A stretch of 64,000 bases of DNA from an uncultured Lachnospiraceae bacterium (GCA_910579615.1 CAJTUA010000017.1:45993-109992); one strand, 5' to 3'. Shown: positions 26,014 to 34,467, numbered from the stretch's first letter. Translations and numbers: made by a program. Notes: generated by a model from the sequence alone, not told the origin.

Positions 26014-26056
26014 AACATTGGGGGCTGCAAGATTTTTTTTGCAGCCCCCCAATGTT
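26014..26056. terminator. Long inverted repeat between two genes, probably terminator-like
   Basis: ACATTGGGGGCTGC (26015-26028) pairs with GCAGCCCCCCAATGT (26041-26055) with one extra C. A T8 run lies in the loop rather than after the stem, and no U-tail follows on the + strand. From here to 26376 (320 bp) I see no gene, only a small GGGAAGC/GCTTCCC hairpin near 26150-26178. Confidence 0.5.
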
Positions 26057-26376
26057 AGGAAAACGCTAAAGAAAGTGTTCCCGGTGAAAGATTTGCGCTG
26101 TGAAGCAGCATTGGATTCTGCATATCCGTGTACGAATCCGGAAGGGGTTAGGGAAGCAGTGATTTCATCAACGCTTCCCTGAACGCATGAGAAATATCCA
26201 GAAGTGTAGAATCCGCTGAACGGACAGATATCCTGCGTACATAGGAAAATGGTATCTTCTTCCAGTAATATGTATAAAATGTTGTTGTATTGGTAAGTAT
26301 AATGTGGTAAAATAGAAACGTAAAAAAATTACGGGAAATAGAAAGGGAAATGTAAAAAAATAGCGGGGTAAATGGC

Positions 26377-27519
26377 ATGTTGAAAAGAATGGTGATTAAA
26401 AACTTTAAATGCTTTAAAAACGAGACTGTATTTGATTTCAGGAAGACAAATTATAAGTTGTTGGAACAAAATACCTGGGGGGAAATTTTAAAAGGAGCAT
26501 TGTTTGTCGGGGATAACGCATCTGGAAAAACAACAGCAATCCAACCTATTAAATTATTGCTCGATTTATTGTTCATAGACAAGGACGTTATATTGTCTGT
26601 TTATACCTGCCTGTTTTCTGATGAAAAGATAACAAGCCTGGAATACGAGTTTGAGATTGACGGACATGAGATTAGCTATTCCTTTTCCTTTGAAAGTAAT
26701 TCGTTTGTACAGGAAAAGCTGGAAGTGGATAAGGGGATTATTATAGAGCGCCTGGGAGAAAGCGCAAAATTGAAATTGGAAAATGAGGAGGCTTTCCATA
26801 AGGTTGACCGTTCTATGCTATTTTTAAAACGGGTATATTTTAATACGAAGTTTGCAGGAAATGAATTGCTGACAGGGTGGTTCGATTTTTTGAAAAAGTC
26901 GGTATATATTAATGCTTATACTAGAGTAATATCAACGTTTATTGGAGAAAGTCTATTGCCGGAAAAGTATATCGAGAAGCATGGGATTGATAATTTAAAT
27001 AATTTTTTTGCGAGGAATGGTTTTAAATATCTAATCAGATATAGAAGAGAAACGGAAAGTGATAGGTTTTTATATAATGAGTGGGCAGATAAAGATGGGA
27101 CGATATTTTTTGAACGCGAAGGCATAAAAGTTTCTGTTCCTAGTTTTTTGGAATCCTTAGGGAATCAGGTTCTGCTCAATATTTTACCTGCAGTCCTTTT
27201 TTCTGTCCAAAATGGCGGGATGCTTATCATTGATGAGTTCAGCAGTGGGCTGCATAACAAACTCGAGGAATTATTAGTAAAATATATAATGAGAAACGGT
27301 GAAAAGATACAGTTATTTTTTGTTTCCCATTCGACGAATTTGCTGTCAAACTCTATTTTGCGGCCAGATCAGATTTATTCCGTGGAGATGTTCGGGGATG
27401 AGGGGAGCAGATTATACCGTTTTTCCGATGAACATCCAAGGGCTGCGCAGAACCTTGAGAAAATGTATTTAAGTGGGATGTTTGGGGGGATACCAGAGTA
27501 TGGGATTGAGGAAGGATAA
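26377..27519 (+). CDS. AAA_15/AAA_21-type ATPase (OLD-like), first gene of a putative defence pair
   Basis: 380 aa. The SMC/OLD-type head begins with MVIKNFKCFKNETVFDF; Walker A is GDNASGKTT (45-53), Walker B is MLIIDEFSSGLHN with Asp-Glu at 286-287, and the switch histidine is in FFVSHSTNLLS (residue 318). There is no long coiled coil and no fused nuclease. ATPases of this class pair with nucleases or TOPRIM proteins in anti-phage modules such as OLD/Gabija, PARIS and RloAB. The next gene overlaps it by 20 bp and has a TOPRIM-like core, which supports a two-gene module. AT-rich compared with the flanking core genes, consistent with transfer. Confidence 0.8.
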   Translation: MLKRMVIKNFKCFKNETVFDFRKTNYKLLEQNTWGEILKGALFVGDNASGKTTAIQPIKLLLDLLFIDKDVILSVYTCLFSDEKITSLEYEFEIDGHEISYSFSFESNSFVQEKLEVDKGIIIERLGESAKLKLENEEAFHKVDRSMLFLKRVYFNTKFAGNELLTGWFDFLKKSVYINAYTRVISTFIGESLLPEKYIEKHGIDNLNNFFARNGFKYLIRYRRETESDRFLYNEWADKDGTIFFEREGIKVSVPSFLESLGNQVLLNILPAVLFSVQNGGMLIIDEFSSGLHNKLEELLVKYIMRNGEKIQLFFVSHSTNLLSNSILRPDQIYSVEMFGDEGSRLYRFSDEHPRAAQNLEKMYLSGMFGGIPEYGIEEG

Positions 27520-28252
27520 ACGGGTTGGGAAGGTTCTTTTGATTGTTGAAGGCGGGAAGCATGAATTTAACCTGATGAAGAAAATATTTGTTGATGCACT
27601 GGGCTATACCCAGATTGAAAAGAGAAGGGGAAATGCGGATTTTTATGTGAGAAAAGGAGATGAACACAGTGCTGTAGCGGTTGTTAACACAAGAACATCA
27701 AATATTTCTTCCATCAATGACGAAGAGTATTTGGAAGCGATATTTGAAGAATTGATTAAGCAGCAAAGTTTTGACATTGATAATGCAGCAATATACTATT
27801 TGTTTGACCGCGACCCGGAATCAAATACGGATGTTTCGCTGATTGTCCGTTTCATTAAAACACTAAAGAATTCTCGCGAAAATGATAAAGCGATGCGGGG
27901 AGGGATGTTGATTTTAAGTTACCCTGCGATTGAAGCATATGAAATATCCAATTTTGTAGAAAATTCTTTCGAGTTAAAAGCAAAGCTGGGGAGTGAGGCA
28001 AAAGAATACATAAAGAACAATGCAGGAATTGTTTCCATGAATAAGGTTTGTGAAGATAGTATTCTCCATGCAGGAGCGGAGCTGCAAAGATTTTTGAGGG
28101 AGAATGAAATTGAGATTGACTTGGATGATTTGTCACATGCAAATGAGGCGGTTTTTGGGTATGAGGAGCAGTGTCTAAGGCAGGAGAAAGTGTTTCGGAT
28201 TCTATCCATGTTTTCTTGTGTACTTATGGATTTGGGAGTAATGGAAGAGTAA
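27500..28252 (+). CDS. TOPRIM-like protein, second gene of a putative defence pair
   Basis: 250 aa from ATG 27500, inside the end of the ATPase gene; GTG 27473 is an alternative. Residues 11-30 (KVLLIVEGGKHEFNLMKKIF) give the TOPRIM glutamate at 17, and YYLFDRDPES gives the Asp-x-Asp pair at 103 and 105. The rest (SYPAIEAYEISNFVE and a helical C-terminal half) resembles the OLD-like/RloB-type nuclease partners but I cannot place it in a named family. TOPRIM cores coordinate Mg and cut or nick nucleic acids. Function as the effector of an ATPase-gated immunity system is inference from the overlap and partner. Confidence 0.6.
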   Translation: MGLRKDKRVGKVLLIVEGGKHEFNLMKKIFVDALGYTQIEKRRGNADFYVRKGDEHSAVAVVNTRTSNISSINDEEYLEAIFEELIKQQSFDIDNAAIYYLFDRDPESNTDVSLIVRFIKTLKNSRENDKAMRGGMLILSYPAIEAYEISNFVENSFELKAKLGSEAKEYIKNNAGIVSMNKVCEDSILHAGAELQRFLRENEIEIDLDDLSHANEAVFGYEEQCLRQEKVFRILSMFSCVLMDLGVMEE

Positions 28253-28349
28253 TATTGCGATAATTTTTCAAGAGTCTAAAAGAAAGCAGTATCAAAGAAA
28301 GATGCGGTATACAGAATTGATATAGTGTGTGGCGCAAAATCGGTGAGAG

Positions 28350-28378
28350 TTGACGCAAACAAAGGAAAATGGTACAAT
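28350..28378 (+). promoter_or_regulatory. Promoter of the phosphoglycolate-phosphatase-like gene
   Basis: TTGACG (28350-28355), 17-bp spacer, TACAAT (28373-28378). Confidence 0.7.
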
Positions 28379-28454
28379 CATTTCTGGGAAACGGAAAAAT
28401 CCTTCTGTGAAAACAGAATAAACCGACAAAACGCAGAATACGGGGTAAAATTCT

Positions 28455-29108
28455 ATGAAATATAAGCTTGTGGTTTTCGACTTGGATGGAACAATTTTAA
28501 ATACTTTGGAGGATTTGGCGGACAGCACGAATTATGCATTGCGGCAAAATGGACTGCCGGAGCGCAGTATTGAGCAGGTGCGCTGCTTTGTCGGCAATGG
28601 AATCCGAAAGCTGATGGAGCGGGCTGTGCCGGAAGGAACAGAGGAAGCGGTGATTCGCTGTGTGCACGAGAGCTTTACGGCACATTATAAGGTGCACTGT
28701 GCGGACAAGACGAAAGCCTACGATGGTGTTCTGGAGCTTTTGCGCGCGCTGCGGGATGCGGGCTGCATGACGGCGGTTGTTTCAAACAAGGCGGATTACG
28801 GGGTGCAGACGCTGTGCCAGGATTATTTTCCAGGATTGTTTGACTTTGCGGTCGGGGAGCGCGAGGGAATCCGCCGCAAGCCAAATCCGGATTCCGTCAA
28901 TGAAGTCCTGGAAAAATTGAAGGTCAGGCGCGAAGACGCCGTTTATATCGGGGATTCTGATGTGGATATTCAGACCGCGAAAAATGCAGGGCTTGACTGC
29001 ATTTCCGTCACATGGGGGTTTCGCGGCAGGGAGTTTTTATTGCAGCATGGTGCGGTGAAGTTTGCGGAAACGCCGGAAGAAATTTACAGGGAGATTCTGA
29101 AAAGCTGA
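28455..29108 (+). CDS. HAD-family phosphatase, phosphoglycolate phosphatase-like
   Basis: 217 aa. Motif I FDLDGTILNT (residues 8-17) with the nucleophile Asp, motif II VVSNKA, motif III RRKPNPDS and motif IV IGDSDVDIQTAKNAG. The helical cap after motif I (LEDLADSTNYALRQNGLP) is the Gph/PpaX type. It may dephosphorylate 2-phosphoglycolate or another small phosphate ester. The ribosome site (ACGGGG) is modest. It has its own promoter and is not part of the upstream defence pair. Confidence 0.85.
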   Translation: MKYKLVVFDLDGTILNTLEDLADSTNYALRQNGLPERSIEQVRCFVGNGIRKLMERAVPEGTEEAVIRCVHESFTAHYKVHCADKTKAYDGVLELLRALRDAGCMTAVVSNKADYGVQTLCQDYFPGLFDFAVGEREGIRRKPNPDSVNEVLEKLKVRREDAVYIGDSDVDIQTAKNAGLDCISVTWGFRGREFLLQHGAVKFAETPEEIYREILKS

Positions 29109-29239
29109 ACCGGAGGAAAGCGTATACCATCGAGGGGAAACCATCCGACCATGGACGGGGTGTGCCGGGACGAATCACTGGGCGGATAGAGTAACGGGTG
29201 TTTAGAAATTTTGTAATTTTGAAATTACGTAATTCCATA

Positions 29240-29288
29240 TTGACAAGATTTTAAAACCGTGATATTCTGTATTTACGATATATCGTAA
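29240..29288 (+). promoter_or_regulatory. Promoter with palindromic operator before the wHTH gene
   Basis: TTGACA (29240-29245), 17 bp, TGaTATTCT (-10 at 29263-29268), followed by the perfect palindrome TTACGATATATCGTAA (29273-29288). A second palindrome AATTACGTAATT lies just upstream (29223-29234). Both share TTACG/CGTAA half-sites. Confidence 0.8.
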
Positions 29289-29336
29289 TAGCGTAAAACA
29301 TAAACGAACACCCATCATGGGGAAAAGGAGGTTTTT

Positions 29337-30050
29337 ATGGACAGAGATTACGGAATGGAGATTGACGGATTGCAAAAGGAAATGGCGGAGGTGAAGAGCC
29401 TGCTGCAAGAACTTATGCACAGGGAGCTTGGCAGACAGAATGAAACGAATGCGCACAAAAAGACAGAGACGGACGCAGAACAGGCAAAGGCAGATATGGA
29501 TGCTGCGGGTGCTTTAGGAGCAGAATTTGTAGGGGAGATTCAGATGGTGTCTGACATGCACCCGAATCCGCAGGTAAGTGCACAGATGGAGGAGCTTTGC
29601 AGGATTGCGGGGGAAGGTGGCAGCTGCGGGCTCATCGATTATATGGGTGTGTTTTCGTCCGGCGGGCGGCAGTCGAATTGGATTAAGCGCCATGTTGATG
29701 TGGGCGAGCTTCTCCCGTTGATTGAAAACCATATGGCGGAAAAAGTGTTGCACTGTATTGGGAACAATGACCGGCTGAACATACTGCTTGCGATTCTGAA
29801 GAAACCGCGGACGGTGGCGGAGCTGGTGGCAGTGTGCGGATTGAATTCGACCGGGCAGGCGTACCATCATATGAAGCCTTTATTGGCGGCGGATTTGATT
29901 GCGGAGGATGACGCTTCCGGAGCAGCGGGAAAAGGCGTTTATATTGTCCGGCCGCATAAGGTGCAGGGTATCATCATGCTGTTGGCAGGCATCGCGGATA
30001 TGGTGGATGAGACGTATACAAAGGGGAATTGGGATCATTTGGATGTGTAG
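29337..30050 (+). CDS. Winged-helix (ArsR-like) regulator with N-terminal coiled coil
   Basis: 237 aa, AAAGGAGG upstream. Residues 1-35 are an amphipathic coiled coil (MEIDGLQKEMAEVKSLLQELM), followed by a flexible Ala/Asp/Lys region. The second half contains a wHTH of ArsR type (LHCIGNNDRLNILLAIL, RTVAELVAVCGLNSTGQAYHHMKPLLAADLI, GVYIVRPHK) and the C-terminal helix LLAGIADMVDE. Such proteins probably bind DNA as dimers. The TTACG palindromes at 29223-29288 are likely its own operators. Effector unknown. Confidence 0.7.
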   Translation: MDRDYGMEIDGLQKEMAEVKSLLQELMHRELGRQNETNAHKKTETDAEQAKADMDAAGALGAEFVGEIQMVSDMHPNPQVSAQMEELCRIAGEGGSCGLIDYMGVFSSGGRQSNWIKRHVDVGELLPLIENHMAEKVLHCIGNNDRLNILLAILKKPRTVAELVAVCGLNSTGQAYHHMKPLLAADLIAEDDASGAAGKGVYIVRPHKVQGIIMLLAGIADMVDETYTKGNWDHLDV

Positions 30051-30138
30051 AGACGGATGGTGGTTGTATGCTTGGTTCGCTTGTGCTAAAATAGCAAAGG
30101 GGAAGACGGGGTAAAATTATGAAGGGGGCGAAAAGTCC

Positions 30139-31401
30139 ATGTCCTACAATGAGCTGATTAAAAATTTCGAGCGCATCCGCGACTATATGCGGGAATTTTA
30201 TGTTTGTGGTTTTAAGAGCCGTGAGGAATATGATAAGAAAAGCGCACGTTCCTACGACGATGAGCGGCGGCGTATCGAGAGCTGGCTCGGGGATTATATG
30301 GGGTTTCGCCAGACACCGGAAGGGAAAAATGTATTCCTTGCCATCGACAGCCGTCTTTCCTGCCATAATCCGCTTTACAAAGCGTGGAAGGCAAAAAGCT
30401 TTACGGACGGGGATATTACACTTCATTTTTTGCTGTTTGATATTCTGGATGCTTCCGGAAAGCTGTTTTCCCTGAGGGAAATCATGGAACATCTGGACGG
30501 GTATCTTGCGGATGCTTGTGCGACGGGGGCAAAGACCTTTGATGAATCCACAGTTCGCAAAAAATTGCAGGAATACATAAGGGAAGGGTTGGTTTGCACG
30601 GTGAAGCAGGGGAAGACCCTGCTTTACCGCCGTGCGGAAATGACCGTGCTAAATTGTGCGGATGCGCTGAATTTTTTTTCGGAAACTGCGCCCTGTGGCG
30701 TGATAGGTTCATTTTTGATGGATAAGGCGGATGCGGGGGAGGAATATTTTTCCTTTAAGCATCATTATATAACGCAGGCGCTTGACAGTGATATTTTATG
30801 CGCCGTGTTCGAGGCGATGCGGCAAAGGCGGGCAGTGACACTGAAAATGCCGGGGCGGCGTACCGGGGAAATTACGGAAAAACGGGTGGTTCCGCTGCGT
30901 GTTTTTGTGAGCGTGCAGAACGGGCGGCAATATCTTATGGCATATTGGGAGAGGCAAAAGCGAATCTGGAGCTTCCGGCTTGACCGTATTCTTTCGGTGC
31001 AGGAAGGGGAGGTCTGTGAGGTGTTTGAAAGCCTGCGCGTGAGCCTTGACCGGATGCAGCAGCATATGTGGGGTGTCAGTACGCAGGGTGGAAAATGCCA
31101 TCTGGAACGGGTGGAATTCACAATCACCCACAACGATGGGGAGGAATATATTTACAACCGCCTTCTTCGGGAGAAGCGCTGTGGGCAGGTGGAACGTCTA
31201 AACGCCCATACGAGCCGGTTTGTCGCGGAGGTTTACGATGCCAGTGAATTGATTCCGTGGATTCGTACTTTTATCTGCCGGATTGTGTCGGTCAGATTTT
31301 CGGACGAGGCGTTGGAGGGGCGCTTCCGCGCAGATTTGCAGGCAATGTACCGGATGTACGGTCTGCCAGGGGATGGAAGAGGGGAAGCTGCGGAATTATA
31401 A
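30139..31401 (+). CDS. WYL-domain protein (first of two)
   Basis: 420 aa. The N-terminal 150 residues are helical, with a likely wHTH around DESTVRKKLQEYIREGLVCTV. The WYL core lies near residues 225-310 (VTLKMPGRRTGEITEKRVVPLRVFV, RQYLMAYWERQKRIWSFRLDRIL). A C-terminal extension (WIRTFICRIVSVRFSDEALEGRF) is typical. WYL domains bind ligands or nucleic acid and regulate defence and RNA-repair loci. It is followed by a second WYL gene, a structured non-coding interval and an SPFH gene, all in the same direction, suggesting one locus. Confidence 0.82.
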   Translation: MSYNELIKNFERIRDYMREFYVCGFKSREEYDKKSARSYDDERRRIESWLGDYMGFRQTPEGKNVFLAIDSRLSCHNPLYKAWKAKSFTDGDITLHFLLFDILDASGKLFSLREIMEHLDGYLADACATGAKTFDESTVRKKLQEYIREGLVCTVKQGKTLLYRRAEMTVLNCADALNFFSETAPCGVIGSFLMDKADAGEEYFSFKHHYITQALDSDILCAVFEAMRQRRAVTLKMPGRRTGEITEKRVVPLRVFVSVQNGRQYLMAYWERQKRIWSFRLDRILSVQEGEVCEVFESLRVSLDRMQQHMWGVSTQGGKCHLERVEFTITHNDGEEYIYNRLLREKRCGQVERLNAHTSRFVAEVYDASELIPWIRTFICRIVSVRFSDEALEGRFRADLQAMYRMYGLPGDGRGEAAEL

Positions 31402-31543
31402 AACAGCATATACGGTACTAAAAAAAACAGCATATGCCCGGAATGCACCCCGGAGAAATTTTTGGAAGTGAAACGGACAAAAATTCCTCCGCCGGAAGAG
31501 GGTGCAAGGAGGGGATATGCGGTACTAAAAATAGGAGAAAACT

Positions 31544-32500
31544 ATGATTTTCAGTGAATTGTACGGTGTATATTACAATGCAGTGGCAAAGATATTGAAA
31601 GCGGCGACACAGCGGCCAGTTACACGGCAGCAAATGCAGGATATTGTAAAAGAACAGGCATTTTCAGAAAGCCTTCTTGCGATTGAACCCGCGCTCCTAA
31701 CAGGACGCTGGCCGCTGCTGCGCCCGAATGGCACGGCAATTTTACAGCACGCGCCGGATATGCCCCTGACAATGCTTGAAAAACGCTGGCTGAAAGCAAT
31801 TTTGCTTGATGCGAGGGTGCGGCTTTTTGACTGCGGGATGGAGGGGCTTGAGGAGGTCGTGCCGCTGTTTTTGCCGGAGGATGTTACCATATTTGATCAA
31901 TACGCGGATGGCGACCCCTATGAGGATGAGGCATATATCCGCCATTTCCGGATAATTCTTAACGCACTAAAGGAGCGGCACCCGCTTGCCATTGATGTAA
32001 AGAACCGCAAAGGAACGTGCACGCACATGAATGTGATGCCGGAATATCTGGAATACTCAGAAAAAGACGATAAATTCCGGCTGATTACTTCCGGCTGCCA
32101 TTACGGGCGGGTGGTAAACCTTGCGAGAATCCAGTTCGTAAAACCTGGCAAACTGGAAGGAAAGATGGCAGAATGGGCAAAGAAGCTTGCGCCGTGCCCG
32201 AAGGAGGGGCGGGAGAAAAAGAAAAGTCTGGTTTTTGAACTGTATGACGGGCGCAATGCCTTAGAGCGCGCACTGCTGCATTTTGCACATTTTGAGAAGG
32301 AAGCAGAGAAGGTGGATGAGAAACATTACCGGGTGCGGGTGAATTATAATAAGGAGGATGAGACGGAGATGGTAATCCGTGTGCTTTCCTTCGGACCATT
32401 TCTGCGGGTTGTGGAGCCGGAAGGTTTTGTGGAGTTAGTCAGGGGCAGACTGGCTTCGCAATACATTTTGGATGGGCAGCCGGATTCCCGGCAGGAATAA
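31544..32500 (+). CDS. WYL-domain protein (second of two)
   Basis: 318 aa. The N-terminal part (KILKAATQRPVTRQQMQDIVKEQAF) is helical. The WYL core is around residues 140-205 (HPLAIDVKNRKGTCTHMNVMPEYLEYSEKDDKFRLITSG, quoted here only by its ends HPLAIDV and KFRLITSG). The C-terminal half (EDETEMVIRVLSFGPFLRVVEPEGFVEL) repeats the usual WYL extension. ATAGGAG is upstream. The gap to the first WYL gene contains a direct repeat of CGGTACTAAAAA (near 31412 and 31519). The pair may form a hetero-oligomer; the ligand is unknown. Confidence 0.75.
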   Translation: MIFSELYGVYYNAVAKILKAATQRPVTRQQMQDIVKEQAFSESLLAIEPALLTGRWPLLRPNGTAILQHAPDMPLTMLEKRWLKAILLDARVRLFDCGMEGLEEVVPLFLPEDVTIFDQYADGDPYEDEAYIRHFRIILNALKERHPLAIDVKNRKGTCTHMNVMPEYLEYSEKDDKFRLITSGCHYGRVVNLARIQFVKPGKLEGKMAEWAKKLAPCPKEGREKKKSLVFELYDGRNALERALLHFAHFEKEAEKVDEKHYRVRVNYNKEDETEMVIRVLSFGPFLRVVEPEGFVELVRGRLASQYILDGQPDSRQE

Positions 32501-32533
32501 CGATTGCCCCCCTATCGATTGTCCGAATCATAA

Positions 32534-32562
32534 TTGCATTTTTTCTTGTGAAAGAATATATC
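32534..32562 (+). promoter_or_regulatory. Likely promoter of the non-coding RNA region
   Basis: TTGCAT (32534-32539), 17-bp spacer, TATATC (32557-32562), directly after the second WYL gene and before the structured RNA. Confidence 0.5.
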
Positions 32563-32718
32563 TTGCACTTTTCTTAAGTTCGCACTTTTTTTTCCGTGAT
32601 AAAAAATCAGCCGTCTGGTAATCTATACCTGCAAGGTCAGGAAAGCAAGGGTTTGGCACAGGGGTTTGAAAAACTTTGTTGGAAAAACAATCGTTTTTCG
32701 ATTCCCGGTCTTCCCTGC

Positions 32719-32816
32719 GGTGCACGAGGATGTTCCAAAGTGTATGCCTCATGACGCTTGCCAACAAGGTTATCGCATAAGCGACAGGGTTCGAATCCCA
32801 GACATCGAAGCTCACC
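32719..32816 (+). ncRNA. Candidate cloverleaf-like (tRNA-like) small RNA
   Basis: The ends pair as GGTG (32719-32722) with CACC (32813-32816) and GATGT (32729-32733) with ACATC (32802-32806), separated by a symmetric 6x6 internal loop. Inside are three arms: GTATG-cct-CATGAC (32742-32755), CGCTT-19 nt-AAGCG (32755-32783) and a canonical T-arm GGG-TTCGAAT-CCC (32787-32799). A standard tRNA is ruled out: no 7-bp acceptor, no D-arm with GG and a too large middle loop. Further hairpins flank it: GAAAAAC-aatc-GTTTTTC (32682-32699) and ACCAA-gtgga-TTGGT (32834-32848). The neighbours suggest a Y-RNA/YrlA-like or other tRNA-mimic role. Fold found by eye only. Confidence 0.5.
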
Positions 32817-32951
32817 ACTTCGACGATTGCTCTACCAAGTGGATTGGTAAACATGCGCCTGATACGCGCACCATTTTAAGCAAGTTGCAGCAATCCCGCA
32901 TGGACTTTCATGGCAGATATTTAGTGGCTGCAAGGAATTCTGCGCAATGTG

Positions 32952-33021
32952 CGCCGCGCCCTGCCCAGGGATGGATACCGTGCGGCGGAGAAAAAAGCCA
33001 GAAGGAGGCTTCCCACTTTTT
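32952..33021 (+). promoter_or_regulatory. Second structured element and terminator-like hairpin before the SPFH gene
   Basis: CGCCGCGC (from 32952) pairs with GTGCGGCG (ending 32988), enclosing CCCT-gccc-AGGG; then AAGCC-7 nt-GGCTT (32995-33011) is followed by CCCACTTTTTT. On the reverse strand the same hairpin is followed by TTTTTT, so it could end transcripts both ways. Confidence 0.5.
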
Positions 33022-33171
33022 TCATCCGCGCACTGAAATCCCTGGCCGCCCGGCGCACAGGGATAGCAGCGGTTTTTTGGTGATGGATGGAATGGAAAAT
33101 CGCAGTATTGCTGGCAGGAATGGCTGGTATTTTGACCGGAAAAAACATATCCTGCGGGAAGGGGGAGAAGT

Positions 33172-34281
33172 ATGAAAAAAGTGATTATCAATGAAAACCA
33201 ACGGGGATTTTTATTTAAAAACGGGAGATTTGTAAGGCTTTTGGGGGCGGGGAAATATATTGTTTATGGGGATAAGCAGATTGAGGTGGTTTCCCTGGCA
33301 GAACCGCTTTCTTCCGAAAGATGTTCCCTTGACACCTTGTGCGCGGACAAAGAGATTGCGGGGCAGATTTCCATTGTGGAGGTCGCGGACCAACAGATTG
33401 CGCTCCATTATGTCAACGGAAAATTTTTTTCCATGCTTGTCCGGGGGAAATATGCGTTCTGGGCGGTGTGTGACCGCCATGAATACAAATTGGTGGACAT
33501 TTCCACGCCGGAGGTGGGGGAGGATGTGCCGGAATATATTTTCGCAAAGCTTCCGCCAAGCGTGTATCATCGGGTCGATGTGGCACAATATCAGAAGGTG
33601 TGCCTGTATTTTAACCAGAAACTTGCACACATCCTTGAGCCGGGTACATATTATTTTTGGAAAAATAATATCCGCATTGAGACAAGGGTGGTGGATACCC
33701 GCCTGACGCAGCTTAACATTACCGGGCAGGAGATGATGACGCAGGATAAGGTTGCCGTGCGCATAAATTTCGTCTGTAATTACCGGGTGACGGACTGCGT
33801 GAAAATTGTTACGGAAATTGATAATTATGTTGAGCAGATGCATGTCGCGGCGCAGCTTGCGCTCCGGGAATATATCGGCAGATATAAGCTTGACGATATT
33901 TTAGTGGCAAAGGAAGAGATGGCGCAGTATGTTCTTGGGCGCCTTAAGGCAAAGGAGAAGGAGCTTTTCGTGGAAATCAGGGATGCGGGCGTGAAGGATA
34001 TTATACTGCCGGGGGAAATCCGCGCCATCATGAATACGGTACTGGTGGCAGAAAAACGCGCGCAGGCAAATGTGATTACGCGCCGCGAGGAGGTGGCTTC
34101 CACGAGGTCGCTGTTAAATACCGCGAAGCTGATGGAGGAGAACGCGACGCTGTATAAGCTCAAAGAGTTGGAATATGTGGAGAAAATCTGCGAGAATGTG
34201 GGGAGCATCAATTTGAACGGGAATGGGGATGTGCTGTCGCAGCTGGTGGGGCTGCTAGGCTCTGCGAAGGCGGTGGGATAA
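33172..34281 (+). CDS. SPFH/Band-7 (slipin-like) protein
   Basis: 369 aa, GGGGGAG before the ATG. The N-terminus (MKKVIINENQRGFLFKNGRFVRLLGAGKYI) has no membrane helix. The SPFH domain spans about 150-300 (RVDVAQYQKVCLYFNQKLAHILEPGTYYFW, VVDTRLTQLNITGQEMMTQDKVAVRINFVCNYRV; quoted by landmarks LEPGTYYFW and TQDKVAVRINF), followed by a helical Ala/Glu-rich tail (VAEKRAQANVITRREEVA). Soluble slipins of this form occur in bacterial RNA-repair gene sets with RtcB, Rsr and WYL proteins. Here no rtcB is in the window, but two WYL genes and a structured RNA precede it. Oligomeric scaffold function is known for the family; a role in RNA handling is inference. Confidence 0.85.
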   Translation: MKKVIINENQRGFLFKNGRFVRLLGAGKYIVYGDKQIEVVSLAEPLSSERCSLDTLCADKEIAGQISIVEVADQQIALHYVNGKFFSMLVRGKYAFWAVCDRHEYKLVDISTPEVGEDVPEYIFAKLPPSVYHRVDVAQYQKVCLYFNQKLAHILEPGTYYFWKNNIRIETRVVDTRLTQLNITGQEMMTQDKVAVRINFVCNYRVTDCVKIVTEIDNYVEQMHVAAQLALREYIGRYKLDDILVAKEEMAQYVLGRLKAKEKELFVEIRDAGVKDIILPGEIRAIMNTVLVAEKRAQANVITRREEVASTRSLLNTAKLMEENATLYKLKELEYVEKICENVGSINLNGNGDVLSQLVGLLGSAKAVG

Positions 34282-34378
34282 AATATCTGCTTGCCACAGC
34301 TGGCGAACAGATGATAAAATAATGTGAGAAGCGTTTTGATATGTATGGAATGTAGGAATGTGTTTTGGACACATTGTA

Positions 34379-34420
34379 GGGCAGGAAGAAAAAAATTTTT
34401 CTCTCCTGCCCCTGTTTTTT
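34379..34420 (+). terminator. Terminator after the SPFH gene
   Basis: GGGCAGGA (34379-34386) pairs with TCCTGCCC (34404-34411), with an inner AAAAA/TTTTT helix, followed by CTGTTTTTT. Confidence 0.85.
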
Positions 34421-34467
34421 GTGACCAACACCATTTTTTACGGTCTTTATGGATAAAGAGGGGGTGA

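Noticed and set aside
32719..32816. A standard tRNA gene, suggested by the T-arm
   Set aside because: No 7-bp acceptor stem, no D-arm with GG, middle arm has a 19-nt loop. Kept only as a tRNA-like RNA.
32770..32860. A tRNA on the reverse strand, suggested by TTGGTAGAGCA
   Set aside because: The T-loop read in reverse is wrong (ATTCGAA between GGG and CCC) and the D-stem does not pair.
32666..33175. 169-codon open frame between the second WYL gene and the SPFH gene
   Set aside because: No ribosome site, unlikely composition (many Arg/His/Cys/Pro), and it runs through several strong hairpins; it looks like chance.
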